A stretch of DNA of 64,000 bases from Tethya wilhelma. Taxonomy: Eukaryota > Porifera > Demospongiae > Tethyida > Tethyidae. The stretch is taken from contig CAXIPT010000001.1 in the NCBI GenBank assembly GCA_964030475.1, forward strand, positions 6,520,166 through 6,584,165, written 5' to 3'. Each line of letters opens with the position of its first letter. The stretch's first letter is position 1. Below are positions 47,840 through 61,800 of this stretch, in pieces. Made by a program: the position numbers and the translations under genes. The notes under the pieces were generated by a model. It searched no databases and was not told the DNA's origin. It was given only the letters and a program-made list of their open reading frames with translations.

Positions 47840-50800
47840 ATGCCTGTATCCAAAGTGGATTCAAAGTGTTTCAACCTCACAAAGAAAGTGGACACATTTC
47901 TGAGTCTTGGCAACGTAGGGAGAAACGACCTGACGCCACCAGACTTCTGGAAAGAGCTTGCACTGAGTGAAGAGACAGTGAGCAGGTTAGTTGTTACTTG
48001 ATCCACCTGCTATCTTAGATTCTATGCCTATTGTTTTACCTCAAGCTGATAATAGTGCACTCATAAATAAAAAAAAGGACAAGCCTATGCTGGTTGGTCT
48101 GTGATAGACTTGATCCAGAATATTGAGCAGCTATGCTGTGTTTAGTCTGTCTCTCTAGAGGACAGGAATGCAACAATGTGATAATCAGAGTGTACACACA
48201 TGAGTCAGTGGTGTGGTATACTGTGTGTGTGTTCTATTGATTGTGCATGAAGAAGCAGCTCCCTGTAGCAGCTGGTTGTTTTCACTCAGAGAGGCCTGTA
48301 AAGTTTGATGAGCTTAAAAGTCTTGTCTGTGTTTACCATAATGCCAGTCGGTGTTTATGTTTCAACTGCTTCAATTTTATTTCTCAGTAGACTGGAGTGG
48401 CATAGCTTTGCACACACACACATCGTGCATGCACCACCTACACACATACACATGTCATGCACTCCTTCACATGTGCACACACTAGTTATAGCTGACTCAC
48501 ACATACCAGCAATACCTTTCATAGAGGTATCGTTCTCTTACTCACGAGAAAAATTCTCTGTCTTGGAAATTTGATGAAATGTATAATCATAATTATCGTT
48601 TACACACGTACATAGAGTTAATTTGATGGGGCCCATACATTAACATGCTGTAGTACATCACAGTGCATGTATTGTACAACATTTGACAGTGTTGAAGATT
48701 GAAAGGACAGCTGTCCATGGTCGGTGGTGGTTGTACACCTCACACCCCCTTTTTGTTGAATTTCAAAAACCACAAGAATGTAATAGATGGATGGATTGGA
48801 CATGAAATGTACATGTGCAGGCATGTACATGACATGTTACAATTTGAGTGATTTTTCCAGTTTGTCGTAATTTTCTTAACTGCTTTCCTTGTTTTGTAAC
48901 TGAACATGATCACCATTAATGATTTGTGTGTGCATATGCACTGGAGTGTGTACAGTAATGTCAATCATTTCACACTCACACTGTCTCAATCTCTCTCTAT
49001 GCACATGTGTGTGTGTCTCTTTCTCTCTGTCCTTTGCAGTTACATTGTGTGCCTCATTGCAAAGCTCATATCCCTGGACAGTGAACATGGTGAGTCAATC
49101 ATTGCTTGTTTGAATGCAAATATGTTTAAGTAACACACGCTTGTGATAGAATCATTCCTGAAGCTGGACAACTACGTGTTGTAAGGGTGAGATGTTCACC
49201 GATCATTTGCCTCAGAGTGCTTTAGCGTTAGACTGATTCTTTGTTGTGATAATTAACTGGGGAAGTTTACCTATGTTATGCTATGGTATAACTACACCAG
49301 GAATCTTATAATTATACAGGCTAGCCCAGAATTGGATAGATAAAAAAACATGGTTTCCACACGCAATCTTGTTCAAACTGAACCCAAGTTGTTCTCTTGT
49401 ATCCTGGTTACCGTAGGAAGTTGTGCTTTGTATCTAGTGGCCTCCAGTGCTTGTCGTGATAAGAGTCTTGGCAGGTTTGGGAAATGAGACTGTCTTCATG
49501 TTTCCAACCTCAAAGGATTGAAACCATTTAAGAAGTTGTCCTACACTTCTCTTGTTGCTCTTGTGTGTGTGGTTGTGTACTTGCTAGCATTGCATGTGTG
49601 CAGACAGGAGGATGCATGTGAATGCCACTCCACTGAGCAACTTTTGTTTTGATAAGTCAACAGTGGTTGTACCAACTCTAGAGTAGTCCTGCTCTCTCTC
49701 AAAGTGCCAGTCTGTCTCTGTCTGCACAAAGGATCTCACAACACTCGGCAAACTTTATGGAATTGACCCTCTTTTTTTGGCTCTCTCTGTAGTAGCTAGA
49801 GGTCTCAATCCACACAATGATGATGGAGGTCAGTTGGAGGCTTTGTCTCTTTACATCGTGTTTTGCTGGGGTGTTAATGATCTGTGCTTTCAAATAAATA
49901 AATTAATATCAGCAGGAACTCAGAGTAGTGTTGTTCCTCAAAGTGGTTAGCACCTTTGCAAGGAAAACAAACTTAAATTGGTGCTAACAATGGATGATTT
50001 AAACTGTTCATTGGTGGGTGTTCAGTTAACTGAAGGTGAAGCATATTCTAATGGGATGCAGGCTACAATATGTGCTGTGTAGGCTATTTAGAGGATTTCA
50101 CACGGCAGTTGTGTTTCAGGGAAACAGATGACCATGCAGTGAACCTTCAATTCTGAAGATTTTATTTCTTAACTAGTCTGTCTGAATTTTGCCTGTCTTC
50201 TCGAAACTTGCACCTCAGACAGGTTGTCCTGGTATACAGGGTCTTGTTGGCTTTAGAAACTTTGAAGTTGTGGCTACACTAACTGTCATTCAACTTTGAC
50301 AGTATTTTTCCTCCATGGTTAAACTAAAATTGAATGTGTCTTCAAAGGAAACCACTACTTGTACACACCATACAAATACACTTAGAGCCTTTCGAATAGT
50401 AGTATTGTGCACATGCAAATCACTTGAACACATTCACTGCTCAAGTTGTTGTGTGGATGTGGTTTGAGTGAGCTCATCCCAGTGTTGGCACAAAAAAGAG
50501 AGAAGCTTTCACTCCAGAGGCAGGAAGGGGCTGACTAGGCTTCTGGTGAAGCTAGTGAATGAGAAGACCCTTGGGTGTTGCTAGGAGGTCATTTAGGGAA
50601 GCAATGGGATTGATTCCTGTACGTATTGTGTATCCAGACATCTTGGTGTGTTTCATTACTTACCTTTGTGCATATAATATTATTATATCTATGCCACACA
50701 CAAAACTTACTCTCTCTCACACACACACGTACACCTGCACACATCAAAGGTCTCAAGCCCCTTCCCAATGTCTACCATGACCTGGTGGAGATGCCCGTGG

Positions 50801-51259
50801 ACCATAGCAAGTACAAATCGTGGGCTTCAAAACCTCTACCCGCCAACGCAAGGTCTTCAGCACATATCCTTTCACAGCAAGAGTGCACTGTGTGTGTGTG
50901 TGTCGATCCAATAACATGCATTAGATATCAAAGAAGGAGGATTCAACAGCGAGGTGTATTTATGTATGTAGTTGTGTAACTTGGAGAGTGTTATGCCTGG
51001 TGCAGAATCAGTGATAGTGCTATACTCACTTTCAGCATGTTAGGTTTGATGGTTTGATGCAATGAAGTATTCTTTGGGACATTTACTTTATTTCACTATG
51101 TAATACAGGAGCACTCTCTTTAGTGTGTGAATATTCTTCCTCTTTCACAGTTATTGTGTTAGATCAGAGTCCACTAGTGAGGGGTGTTTTTCCTTGACTG
51201 TGGTTCAACTAGGAACAATATATTGATTACTTACATCTCTAACTCCAAGTTTGCTCTCT

Positions 51260-51301
<42 letters not shown>

Positions 51302-53086
51302 TTGCAGCTGACTGAAGTGTGTGTTGAATGGGTTTGCTCATCAAGTGTTACCATATTAGGAAGCTATAAGAACCTTCCTGTCATTTTCTTGTGTGTCTAC
51401 TCTAGTAGTAATCCATGGAGTGAGTGTGTGCCTTTGTGTTTACTTGAAAAAGAGCTTGTGTCCACATTGAGAGCAGCCCTGCCATTTGTTGTTGTTTACA
51501 TTCTCTCTCTGAATTGTTTACTCTTGGCCTGTGGTATATTCTTGGCCTCGGTAATATACTCTTGGTGAAAGTAATATTGAATTCACGTTGGCCACAGAAG
51601 AAAAAATGTGTTTTTCAACTTCTTTCATGTAAATGTACATTATGTGTATGTAAACACTGCTCACTTGCTACTATGAAAAAATGTTACATCATTTCCTTGA
51701 CTCACTTCATCACTGGAGTTGCAGTTTGCCATCGTCACGACCATCAAACACCTTAAAGATTGCCATGGTTACGTACCCAACATTCATCTCAGGCACATGT
51801 ACCTCAGGTGGAATCTAGGTAAGACATTATTTCAGTAATGTATTCTTTTATAAATCCTGGTGTACTAATGAAAAGATTCTACATAGCTAAAGTTTAGTAA
51901 AAAATTTAATGTGTGTTAAGTTAAAGATGGCCAAGTCTGTCTGTGTGTGGCATAAAATTGCTCACACTGTTAAATTAATAGTAGTTGGTATGTATGGGCG
52001 TTAGTAATGTGGTGGGGTTATTAACCATAAAATTATTAGTCTTCGTCTGATAATAGACCAATTGAGGTTTGTACCACTGCAAAGTCATGAATGGGTTAAT
52101 CTCATTGCTCTCTTTCCTGGCTGTCTGACCAAAGATAATAGAAGCTGCAATATTTATTGGTCTGACCATAGTGTCTGTGTGATCTAGTGCAGCAATGGTA
52201 CAGTGAACTAACCCTTTTAGATACACAGTACAATGCATGTGTATCCTAGATGGATACTTCTAGTGTTTCTGTTGTTGAGGTACATCACAATGACCTACAA
52301 ACCACCACCTCCTGTCAGGCAGGCAGGCAGGCAAAGTGGGGTACACCACACTCTAGTACTCACTGCTGGCTACACTGAAGTATGCTTGTCTTTCATGTTG
52401 ACTTGGACGACTATGTCCATTTCTTTAGGGAGGCTATAAACAGTTGCCAGACAAAGTTTGTTATACAATCTACCTAGTGATGATTATTTACAAAAATAGA
52501 GCAATAAATAATCACAGAGAAGAGGTGTCTCCATATTGCATGGTCTACTCTAGTCGGCCAACAGTGTCGTCATACATGTACACATACACCAGGACCTTGG
52601 CTGCCTCAAGGCTAGGGGGGTAATTGGCCTACATTAATGGGATGCCTAAATATTGTGGGGTCACTCAGAGACTGAGTCACACAGAAAACTGCTGGAGATG
52701 AGGGCTAATGTGTGTGTGTGTGTGTGTGTGTGTGTGCCTGCTAGGTAGTCAGTGTGCTGAGCATCTAGATGATATCTCAGTATGTGCAAACATGAAGATT
52801 GACACTAATGGGCAGTGACTAATTGCCTTCAAAATAGGCCTTGCGGTGAGTGAGTGAGATTGGTAAGGTGTGTTGGTTGACTGTGAGCTGTGTGTGTGGT
52901 GAATGGACTCTTGACATGTTTTCATGTTGTCTTTGTGTCGGAAAATTTGTCAGTGTACAGATGTACACATGTATATACAAACTTGTATAATACACCTGTA
53001 GTCTGTAGTAATAATTATACTACCAAACACAAATACATATGTCACTTTACAAAAGTATGTCTGACTTTCATCACGCTCACTCGATC

Positions 53087-53136
<50 letters not shown>

Positions 53137-55404
53137 ATCCAGCTCGTAACTTCTCCAATGCTGGAGCAAAGAAAGCCGATGCCTTTGAAGAAAGCGTAAG
53201 TTGTTTTGTTCTCCTCTCTCTCTACCCAATAGTTCTTTTGTAAACACTCGCTAATTGCTTCACACTGTAGCGTTCCGTTTGCTGTGTGGCCAACAGCCTT
53301 AATCATTGCCATAGTTTTGTTGTCAGTGTGATTGTGAATTTCTGGGCAGTGGTCCAAATGTATCCACAATAGCAAGCAAGGCCAGGTTCATGGATGTATG
53401 GGGTGCTAGACACTCATGCTAGCATCACTTGGTAACTGTAGTGCTCTACAAGACGTTTGTGTACTTTTTGCGTAATGTTTCTCATTAAAATGGGCAATGA
53501 ATATTCGTTAGCATAAGGACATGCATTCCAAGTTCTCACACGTTCATGCATGAATTCACGTGTAGCATGTACACATACATTCTGAGATCTTCCTCCCCCT
53601 ATTCTAGTGTAGCTTTTTGTATGCTGAGTAGTGATTATCATCCACTCAAGGGGGGAATTCATGAATTATGTAACAATTAATGAGGCTTAGATCAGTAAAT
53701 CCGAGACTGCAGTATACTAGTATTGTCTGTATGTCTGTTCCTTTATACTCCACCCAAGATTTATTGACTAGTAGACACATTTCAATTTTTCCATGTTGAG
53801 GCTTTAGCTTGCCATTTTGAGGTCTCTGCTCAATTGCTGACCAGCTGTTTTGTGTTTGTAGCTGTGATGGCACTGATGTGATTAATCGAGAGCTGAGAAT
53901 CCAGTGGTTTGCACATGTAGAGTTCCAACTCATGGTCCCTGCGCCACACTCACTTGTGAGTGCTCTCCTTCCACATGGCCAGCGTTTGAAATTCGTAAAT
54001 TGTGAGGTTTTGTGTGGTCTTGCAGCCACCATGGTGCTGGTGTGGAGGGTTTCAAGCTGTCCTAGTCAGCTAGTCTAGTGGGGCGCTTTCAGTCATCTTG
54101 ATAAATGGTTTCTTTCATTCATGTTGGGATTAAGTGTATGTGTTTTTTGTGGATGGTAATAATAATTCCATTATTCAGTAGCTGGTTTATTGTACCATTC
54201 TTTTGTTGGTGTACATTCATTGGCATTTAATCTTGGTGGAAGTCAACCCATTAAGCAAAGTATTAGAAAACAATTAGTGATACAATCACACATTAAGTGT
54301 ATTTCACTTGAATCAATAACACAGATTCACTTCATGCATTCAGAAACTTGGTGACTATAACTGTACAAGTCTTACTCCTGTCTTTCTTTCTTTCTTTCTT
54401 CTTTCTTCCTTCCCCCTCAGGTCATAACAGCCTTCTCTGTGGCTTCTTCCAAGGAGGTGATTCGTAGTCCCTTGCACAAGGTTGCCATCAGTCCCGATCA
54501 CCTGGGCAAGACTGATAGCTTTGCTCTCGTCAAGATCTTGGTGGAGGAATGCTATCTGAATCATCGGAGGAGCTTCTTCGGGGCACTGACCACCTTGGGA
54601 GTGCAAGCTCTGCAACTATTCAAATGGTATGTCTCTAATCTTGTTCTGCTACTGACAGTCTTGAGCGCTAAGATAATTATAATCTCAGAATTTGTTGCTT
54701 GAGGTGTCCACTGCAGTAGTTTAATTTGACCTCTCTCCATCTTTCTCTCCACAAGACACAATTTCCGGATGATTTTACTGTAATACACTTAAAACTGATA
54801 CTTTTTTTTCTTTTCTCTCTTTCTCTCTCAGCTAAGGACAGTCTCTCTTATGTTCGTTTGAGGAATCTTGTCTCCAAGAGTCCACCAGTCTGCTCAAGGA
54901 AGCCATCGACCACGTGCTGGGGATACTCAGGAATGAGGTGTCTCACTCCCAGGACTATGGGACAGAGAGGTGCTGCTGCCACTGCTGCATCGTGTTCAGG
55001 GAGCTGCTGACAATGGTGGGTCATAAGTCAACATCATCACCTCTGGATGTGTCCTGTGAAATGAAATCATTGGAGTGTATTATAACCTCAAAAGTTCACA
55101 ACCCCTGTGACCTTTTCCCTAACCTCTGAAGTGAGGTATTATTTTTTGTCATCCTGATGAGGTGACAGAAGACAAAGGTCTCGATTAGTTTTAGCGGCTG
55201 CATCTCCTTCCTTTGAATGTGTTCCATAAAGGAACACAAAAGCAGTCAAGTGACTCTATTGTTCACTTGTTCCAATGTTAACTCAAGTGCCTATAGCTAT
55301 CAGCTCAATGTGTATACACATGCAGCACAGATGTATACTAGTGATAGTACAATGAGTGTGTACACTCATGAGTTGTTTGTTTTTGTTTTGTTGTATTACG
55401 CACA

Positions 55405-55484
<80 letters not shown>

Positions 55485-58400
55485 CGTGGTCCCATTGACA
55501 CGGTGGAGACTTACCAAATGTTGATGCCATTCTACGTGTGGCCCTACACCCACTCTGAGTTCACCAAGAAGGTGCTCGATCTGGTCTTGCTGGAGGGAAA
55601 GGTGAAAGGGACAATATATCGAAGAAATGTCACAGCTGAGCACGACCTAGGGATCAAACTGTCCACAACAAAGTGAGCCAGCAATTGCACTGTAGTAGCA
55701 TAGATGATATAGCGTATGTCCGTACTATACATCTATGGTAGTAGCAACCACTGTGGCTATTCTGCTGCAACCTTGCATTTTTTTATTAAAAATATTTTTA
55801 TTATGCTGTGAATGCTTTCTACATGACTTGTATGGAGGTTGGTGTTCAGTTTTCAAGTTTTTTAGATTTAGTGGTCAGTTTTAGGAGTTTTCTTTCTTTT
55901 TGTTTTGACTGTTCGACTCTTTAGGATCAGGAACCAGTATGTGCACATGATGGTGGACACCTCTCACCCTCTCTCCAGAGGAGCTCTGTTGCATTCAATA
56001 TTTACCAACCAGCAGGAGATCCCAGATCAACGGACGCTACTGAGACTAATTATCAGGAGTATCCTCTTTATTCATTTCCATGTTGGATAGTAGAGTAGTG
56101 GGTATTTTGAAAGTAAAGTGTACACGTAGGTTTTTTCCTTGACTCTCACTTTCTCTCTCAGGTGTGTTCAAATCAGTGACTCCTAGCTTTGATGTTGTTG
56201 AACTGGAAGGGAAACTACAAGTGAGTTAACTTCCCATGCCAACAATGTTGGATACTCTTGACATGTTGATGTGCATGTAAGGGGTAGTTGCACAACCTCA
56301 AAATTACATGCCATGTTTCTTTTTGAGCACATGCTATCTACATGCATAAGACGATCATCAACACTATTATATTCCAGAATCTATGCCATTGGATTGATGT
56401 CGAGTTATATTCCCCTATAAACAAAAACCTGACAGTTGCTTTTTTGGCTACTGTCTTGTTCAATTTTGTGTGGAAATCAATTGTGGCCGTGCTGTATACA
56501 CACCTGGTGTTTGCACAATGGGCACAATAATGTTTGTTCATGTCAAGTTTAATCAGCGTAGAATAAAATTAATAAGCAGCTAAGTTGATTGGACAAACTC
56601 AGTTACATACAAGACTGTGTACTATTGGGTATACCCTACAGCAAATATCTTCGGATGCCCTGAAGGGGTTTTGTCTGGAGGCAGTGGAGCTGATGGAGAG
56701 GTCTGTTGCCAGTGGCAGTGGTGGGACGGGGGACTCTCTCAAGCCTGAGCTCAACTCACTGGAGAAGAGAATTGTGGAGCATGCAGGTGAGGGCTCAGAG
56801 TGTTAGTAGCCTCCAGAGGCTCTCCTCATAATTATATAATGTGTGTGCAATGCAAACAAATACTACGAGAGTAAATCTGTATTCATGTACATACTGTATA
56901 GCTGGAAAGTTTCGTGGGGTTTAACTTTCATGGTTTTCACAGATGATGATCCATCAGCAAAAATTTTTATCCACGAAAAATTTTCCATAATGTACATTTT
57001 GTATGGGCATCACATGGACTCATCCACGACAGTTTTAACGCAAAATGTTTGATAAGAGACATCCGCAAAAGTTAGACACCACAAAACTTTCCCGCTATAC
57101 GATATTGGGCGAGAGCTTGGGGACAAGTCCTCAGAGCTTTTCAGAGTTTCCGCATAAGCACTCAAGTAATTATCTTCCTCCACACAATCATGTGTTCACA
57201 CATGTATACAGAATCAGACGAACAGAGAGACAGTGCCGTGAGCTGTAGCAGCATAGACGGAGAGCTCCGCTTCACCGACGACCACCTTGGCTCCTTCCCC
57301 TTCCCTCAGCCTCACATCCACAGCCACTCTCTCGAGAACACACAGTATCCGACGGTCCAAGCCAAACTAAGGGACATCTTAGTCAAATGTCAGGCCAAGT
57401 TACCGGCCAAATCCTCACCTTTGAGTCAGAGGAACAGTCTTGTTGATAGCATGGAAGAGGTGCGACGGGGCAGCAAGGTGGTTGTGAGGAAGAACAGAGC
57501 TACAAGGACATTGTCCAACACCAGCGTGGAGAGCACAGGTACCGAGACAGATGGCCTCAGGGAGGAACCTGCCACACCCACTCGGACACTGGCCAACGGA
57601 TTTGCTGGTCACATGACTAATGGAAGCAATCATGTGACTTTCGATTCTCCAACTCGTGTACCCCAATCGCCTGATTCTGTTGAGAAAGACAGGATGAATG
57701 CTTCCACACAAGAGAAGAGAACGTTTGAAAAGTCTGCCAGTTTACCCCAAGGCTCAGTGGGGGTTTTCCCCAATGATTCATCAGACTGGGACTCCATGTG
57801 TTCCTCCCTCTCCAAGGCAACCACAACCAGTGTTGACGATCGCAGCAAATGCAGCGATGATACCATGAGCAGAGAGAGCGAAGTTGCCAGTGCCTCTTAC
57901 CTCAGCACCCGAAGACAGACCTGTCCGTCTGGAATGCTAGCACCCAAGAGAGACAGTCTGGTCGCCTCAGCATCGCCGGCCTCAAAACGCTACACCAATG
58001 TGTCCACTAGCTCCAGGAGCATGAGCATCAGTGGTAGGGGGAGTGCCATGGGGAGCTTGAAGGTGAAGATGAGAGGGAAGCCAAATTCAACAAACATGTC
58101 CGTGAAGAAACGAAAAAGAAAGACGTCCACGCACGTTCTCTCTCCGACTCACAAGCCCAACCTGACCCTCGTCAAGATGGTGCTAGCCGGCAATGACACT
58201 CTCGTCAGTTATGCAGCTCGAGCGTACGCTCACCTCAAAACAGCCGAACCAAATCTCTTCACCTCTGTTGACGTGAGGTTCTATCACGTCCCTCTCTCCA
58301 GAGCATCCATGATCCATGGGTTCTTGCTGGAGCCATCGTCAGGGTCAGGGAGCAGTGACCTCCCAGAGCCCTTCTCCGGTGTGATCAATAGGAGTGGGAA

Positions 58401-60442
58401 CGATGTCCACATTGGGAGGTTTGTTTCACACATGGACAGCTGGTATGAGAGAAATGTGATGCTGGCCGTACACCACTTGCTGAGATTGTTGCCTTGTGTA
58501 AGTCAGTGGGAAAAAATGAGCAATATATCGACTGTAAATAGAGTTGTAATTCATGTACCAAGTGTCACTATATAACAGCTCCCTAACTTGCGCACACATA
58601 AACTTTTAGGATCTTCTTTCCAACCTCCCCGAGAGCTCCCAAAGACCCACCTCACCAGTGGCCACTGAGGGAGAGAACACTGTAAACTCCAGAACAGCAC
58701 TCACACCTTCAAAGGTAACTATAACCCAGTATGCCAGGGCATAATATAGTCTTATCCAGCCAGTTAGACCCCTTTGCCCAAGGCAGCAGTGCGAAGGAGT
58801 ATAGCTCCATGGACTATCTATAGTATTGAGCTTTGAAGTCAAAATTGAAATTTCTGACCCATGTTCTCTTCCAGATGTTGATTGATACTGTGACCTACTA
58901 CACTCGTGAGGCCAGCCACTGCATGAGAATAAAGATGATGCAAGTGAAGGTATGAATGGCAAAGTATAACATCTCTAAATGTTTGTTTATACATTTATAC
59001 ATGAATTTGTTTGTAGATGCACCTCAAAAGCGAAAAGACTCATAAAATTGAACACAGAGAAGAGTACATGCTACACAGATTAGACATACAGAGACTCTCT
59101 GGAAAGAAACAAGGTTTGAAGCTAGAATTATAATTATGTCCTAGCTGCCATTGCTTTATCTTCTTTGTTTTTTTTAGCAAACCGCCAAGTCAAACCATTT
59201 GAGGCCAATGTCACAATGACTGAAGTGAGTGGGTTTGTTGAACTATTGTGTCAGGTTTTTATTCCTTCTCCAAATAAACAGCTGCTACTACTTGAGAATG
59301 ACAATAACTATTGATAGCTTTGTGCATTGCTGTTAATTTACAGCATCATGGTTTGCGTTCTGAAATCGAGCCTAAACATTTCGGCCTCTTTCTCTCTGTA
59401 TGAATTTGTATTTTTAACTCTGTCTCTTTCAGCTGACATTAGACAACAGTCTTGTCCGCTCTGAAATGATGGAGCTGAAAGATGTGTGGTCTCTTCGTGC
59501 AAGTAATATCCCAAGAGCAGGTGACTCTGGTGTGCCCAATCCAGGTAGAGTGACAAGAACAGTCATGTGATACGGTGTAGGACTATCATGTGATCGTCAT
59601 GTGATCACCATGTGATAAGTTCCTTGAACAACACATGCAAGAATATCACTTGTATTTTGATATATCATTAACGCAAGTCTGCTCAACATTGCTAATGGTA
59701 GTGTTTGTTCAGACTAGTGTGCTGTGTGACTTTCTGTGTGTATGTATGTATGCCATAGTGATAGGGTTCTTAGTAGAACTACCTAAACTCAGTTATTGTC
59801 AGGTGATGGTAGATGCAATATAGTGTTGATCGATGGCTATAACAAAATAATTTTTTCATTCATTTCTTGACAGTAACTGAGATCATAAATATTACTCTAG
59901 CCTTATTGAGTAGTATGGTTGTTTACTCACAGAGGCCGAGTCGTTTGAACTGACCATTACTAAAGCTATCACAGATGGTGGGAGATTTGGGGGAACCAAG
60001 GTATGGAGTTTACTCATATTGAAATTGTGGCTGTGGATGTGAGGCTGAGGGAAGGGGAAGGAGCCAAGGTGGTCGTCGGTGATTAACTGAGATCATAAAT
60101 ATTACTCTAGCCTTATTGAGTAGTATGGTTGTTTACTCACAGAGGCCGAGTCGTTTGAACTGACCATTACTAAAGCTATCACAGATGGTGGGAGATTTGG
60201 GGGAACCAAGGTATGGAGTTTACTCATATTGAAATTGTGGCTGTGTGTGTGTGTGTACTCACTAGAAGCCGACAGAAGCAAATGAAATAAAATAGGCTAT
60301 TAATTTTTTTCTAAGTTTGTGGCATTCTTTGTCATGCACTCAATGACAACCTTGATTTCTTTTAACCCATAATCCACAATGAAAGAAAAAAAGGAAGAAA
60401 AAAAAACCCAGCAAAATATAAGCTTGGTTTCTCCTAACTCAC

Positions 60443-60516
<74 letters not shown>

Positions 60517-60831
60517 AGTATCATCTCCAAGAGGAGTGTCAGTATCATGTGTGTGCTCTGGTGTTGGAGGCTAGAGGAGACAAGTCGATGTCAGTCATGG
60601 TGGATGGAGATCCTGATCTTATTGTCGACAATGTCATTAGGTAATATTGGTACTTCCAAATGTTTAGTGATGTTTTGATGACCCTTTACCTCAATCTTCT
60701 AATCATACAGACTAGAAGTAATCCCCGCCTACTTGGGGCAGTCCTTTGTCGGAGTGGCTCATAGAAGTGATGCTAAGACAGACACTCCAATGGAGTTCCC
60801 TCTTATGTCATACTGGCCCATCGACCTATGA
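47840..60831 (+). CDS. PIK3R5: PI3K-gamma regulatory subunit, p101/p84 family
   Basis: Exons (approximate): 47840-47985, 49040-49089, 50750-50852, 53143-53195, 54421-54626, 54889-55015, 55485-55672, 55925-56058, 56162-56220, 56642-56786, 57212-58497, 58610-58714, 58875-58949, 59017-59113, 59178-59224, 59433-59544, 59933-60000 (or its copy 60143-60210), 60519-60640 and 60711-60831. From exon 4 on, all phases agree. Matches to p101/p84 as I recall them: MMVDTSHPLSRGALLHSIF in the helical N-terminal part, AGNDTLVSYAARAYAHL, FVSHMDSWYERNVML, IDTVTYYTREASHCMRI and the C-terminal NVIRLEVIP. These proteins link p110-gamma to G-beta-gamma and Ras at the plasma membrane. Exon 11 holds a long Ser/Thr-rich linker. 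The joint between exons 3 and 4 does not fit in phase, so an exon is missed there and exons 1-3 are less certain. Expected length is about 1080 residues. Confidence 0.85.
48000..49039. other. Intron 1 of the PIK3R5-like gene, nothing recognised
   Basis: The stretch is AT-rich with short CA/TG runs. The open frames here lack family features and splice context. Confidence 0.4.
49090..50749. other. Intron 2 of the PIK3R5-like gene, nothing recognised
   Basis: No repeats of note and no protein family match in either direction. Confidence 0.4.
50853..53142. other. Intron 3 of the PIK3R5-like gene with microsatellites
   Basis: It contains (GT)n at 51262-51292 and 52711-52736 and (CA)n at 53093-53134, just before exon 4. 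The phase mismatch between exons 3 and 4 suggests an unrecognised exon in this 2.3-kb stretch. Confidence 0.4.
53196..54420. other. Intron 4 of the PIK3R5-like gene, nothing recognised
   Basis: It ends in a strong polypyrimidine tract (TTTCTTTCTTTC, 54381-54417) before exon 5. Open frames inside show no coding features. Confidence 0.4.
55407..55480. repeat. (CA)n abutting PIK3R5-like exon 7
   Basis: About 37 CA units end 4 bp before the acceptor CTAG at 55481-55484. Confidence 0.9.
56897..57099. mobile_element. 203-bp MITE in PIK3R5-like intron 10
   Basis: TATAGCTGGAAAGTTTCGTGG and CCACAAAACTTTCCCGCTATA (near 57079-57099) are terminal inverted repeats with few mismatches. A single end of the same family (TATAGCGGGAAAGTTT) occurs near 21502. 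It has no coding capacity. Confidence 0.7.
59874..60245 (+). repeat. 162-bp identical direct repeat duplicating PIK3R5-like exon 17
   Basis: Bases 59874-60035 and 60084-60245 are identical over 162 bp, separated by 48 bp. Each copy contains the 68-nt exon 17 (59933-60000 and 60143-60210; encodes SFELTITKAITDGGRFGGTK), its acceptor and its donor. Since 68 is not a multiple of three, using both copies would break the frame. Confidence 0.95.
60451..60512. repeat. (CT)n abutting PIK3R5-like exon 18
   Basis: About 31 CT units end 6 bp before the acceptor CAG at 60516-60518. Confidence 0.9.
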
Positions 60832-61456
60832 CCTCAGTTGTGTATAATAAGTAATTTTAATAAGTAATGTTTAATAGAATAGTTAATTATAAATGACTGT
60901 AATTTTATATTCTGGTCGCATATGTTTGCATAATGATATTACAGCTACTAAACATATTTCTAGGTGTTTGACAGATGGGAATGTCTTGTTAAACTATATG
61001 GTTTGGTAATTTGGATTTATGCATGTGAATTTTGACAACTGGTAGCTACCATTGCCTACCAAACGAGTATTATTTGTCATTTTACTCCCAATGCGTATTT
61101 TAAACTGGTTTAAAGAAATCCAGAATGGTATATTCTATTAGTCCAGTTGCTAGCAGCTATACTAGGCTAACCAGTCTGGGTAGTTCTGCAAAAAGTAGTG
61201 AAGCAAGGAATTCACGTTTTAATTTTGGCACATATTGGCAGTCTTGTAAATAATGTAGAATCTTTAAGTATACCGTATATCAAAGATTAATATTATTATT
61301 TTCATTAAGTTCATTAATAATTATTGGTGAATACAGTGTGCTTGTAATGCTATCGTAACTATAAAAATATCTTAATTATTTGAGTTGCAAAAATAGAGTA
61401 AATTACTAGTATCCCTATAATATAACTGGGAGGATAAACAATCACATCTAGTTGTA
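60832..61456. other. AT-rich 3' flank of the PIK3R5-like gene
   Basis: No gene or repeat is recognised. No perfect AATAAA occurs close to the stop. Confidence 0.4.
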
Positions 61457-61600
61457 TCAAATATGGAAACTACAGATTCGTCCATTTTTCCCATCACTAA
61501 CATAAATTACCCTACTCTTATTGTCTACTGTTAGTCCACATGGCCAGTCAAACTGTCCTGGTTGGGTTCCCTTTAAGCTATGTAGCTCTTTGATTCTAAT
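61457..61600 (-). pseudogene. TRIM-NHL C-terminal fragment
   Basis: The minus strand encodes KGTQPGQFDWPCGLTVDNKS and YVSDGKNGRICSFHI followed by a stop: the final NHL blade and C-terminus of the family, undamaged. Upstream sequence has no similarity, so this is an isolated 3' scrap. Its blade residues (DWPCG, DGKN) differ from all other copies here. Confidence 0.75.
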
Positions 61601-61800
61601 TAGAGCACCCCTCTTTCTTACTACATGTGCCATGCCATGACACAAAACGTGGCCCATCACACTCCCTAAGTTATTTTTTGTGGGACACTTGTAAAAAAAG
61701 AAAGAAGTAACTAGAAATTCTGAAAAAAACCACATCCCTGTAATATTCACCATCAAACTACTCCAAAAATTATGAGCCTATTTAATTAATAAATTTTTAA

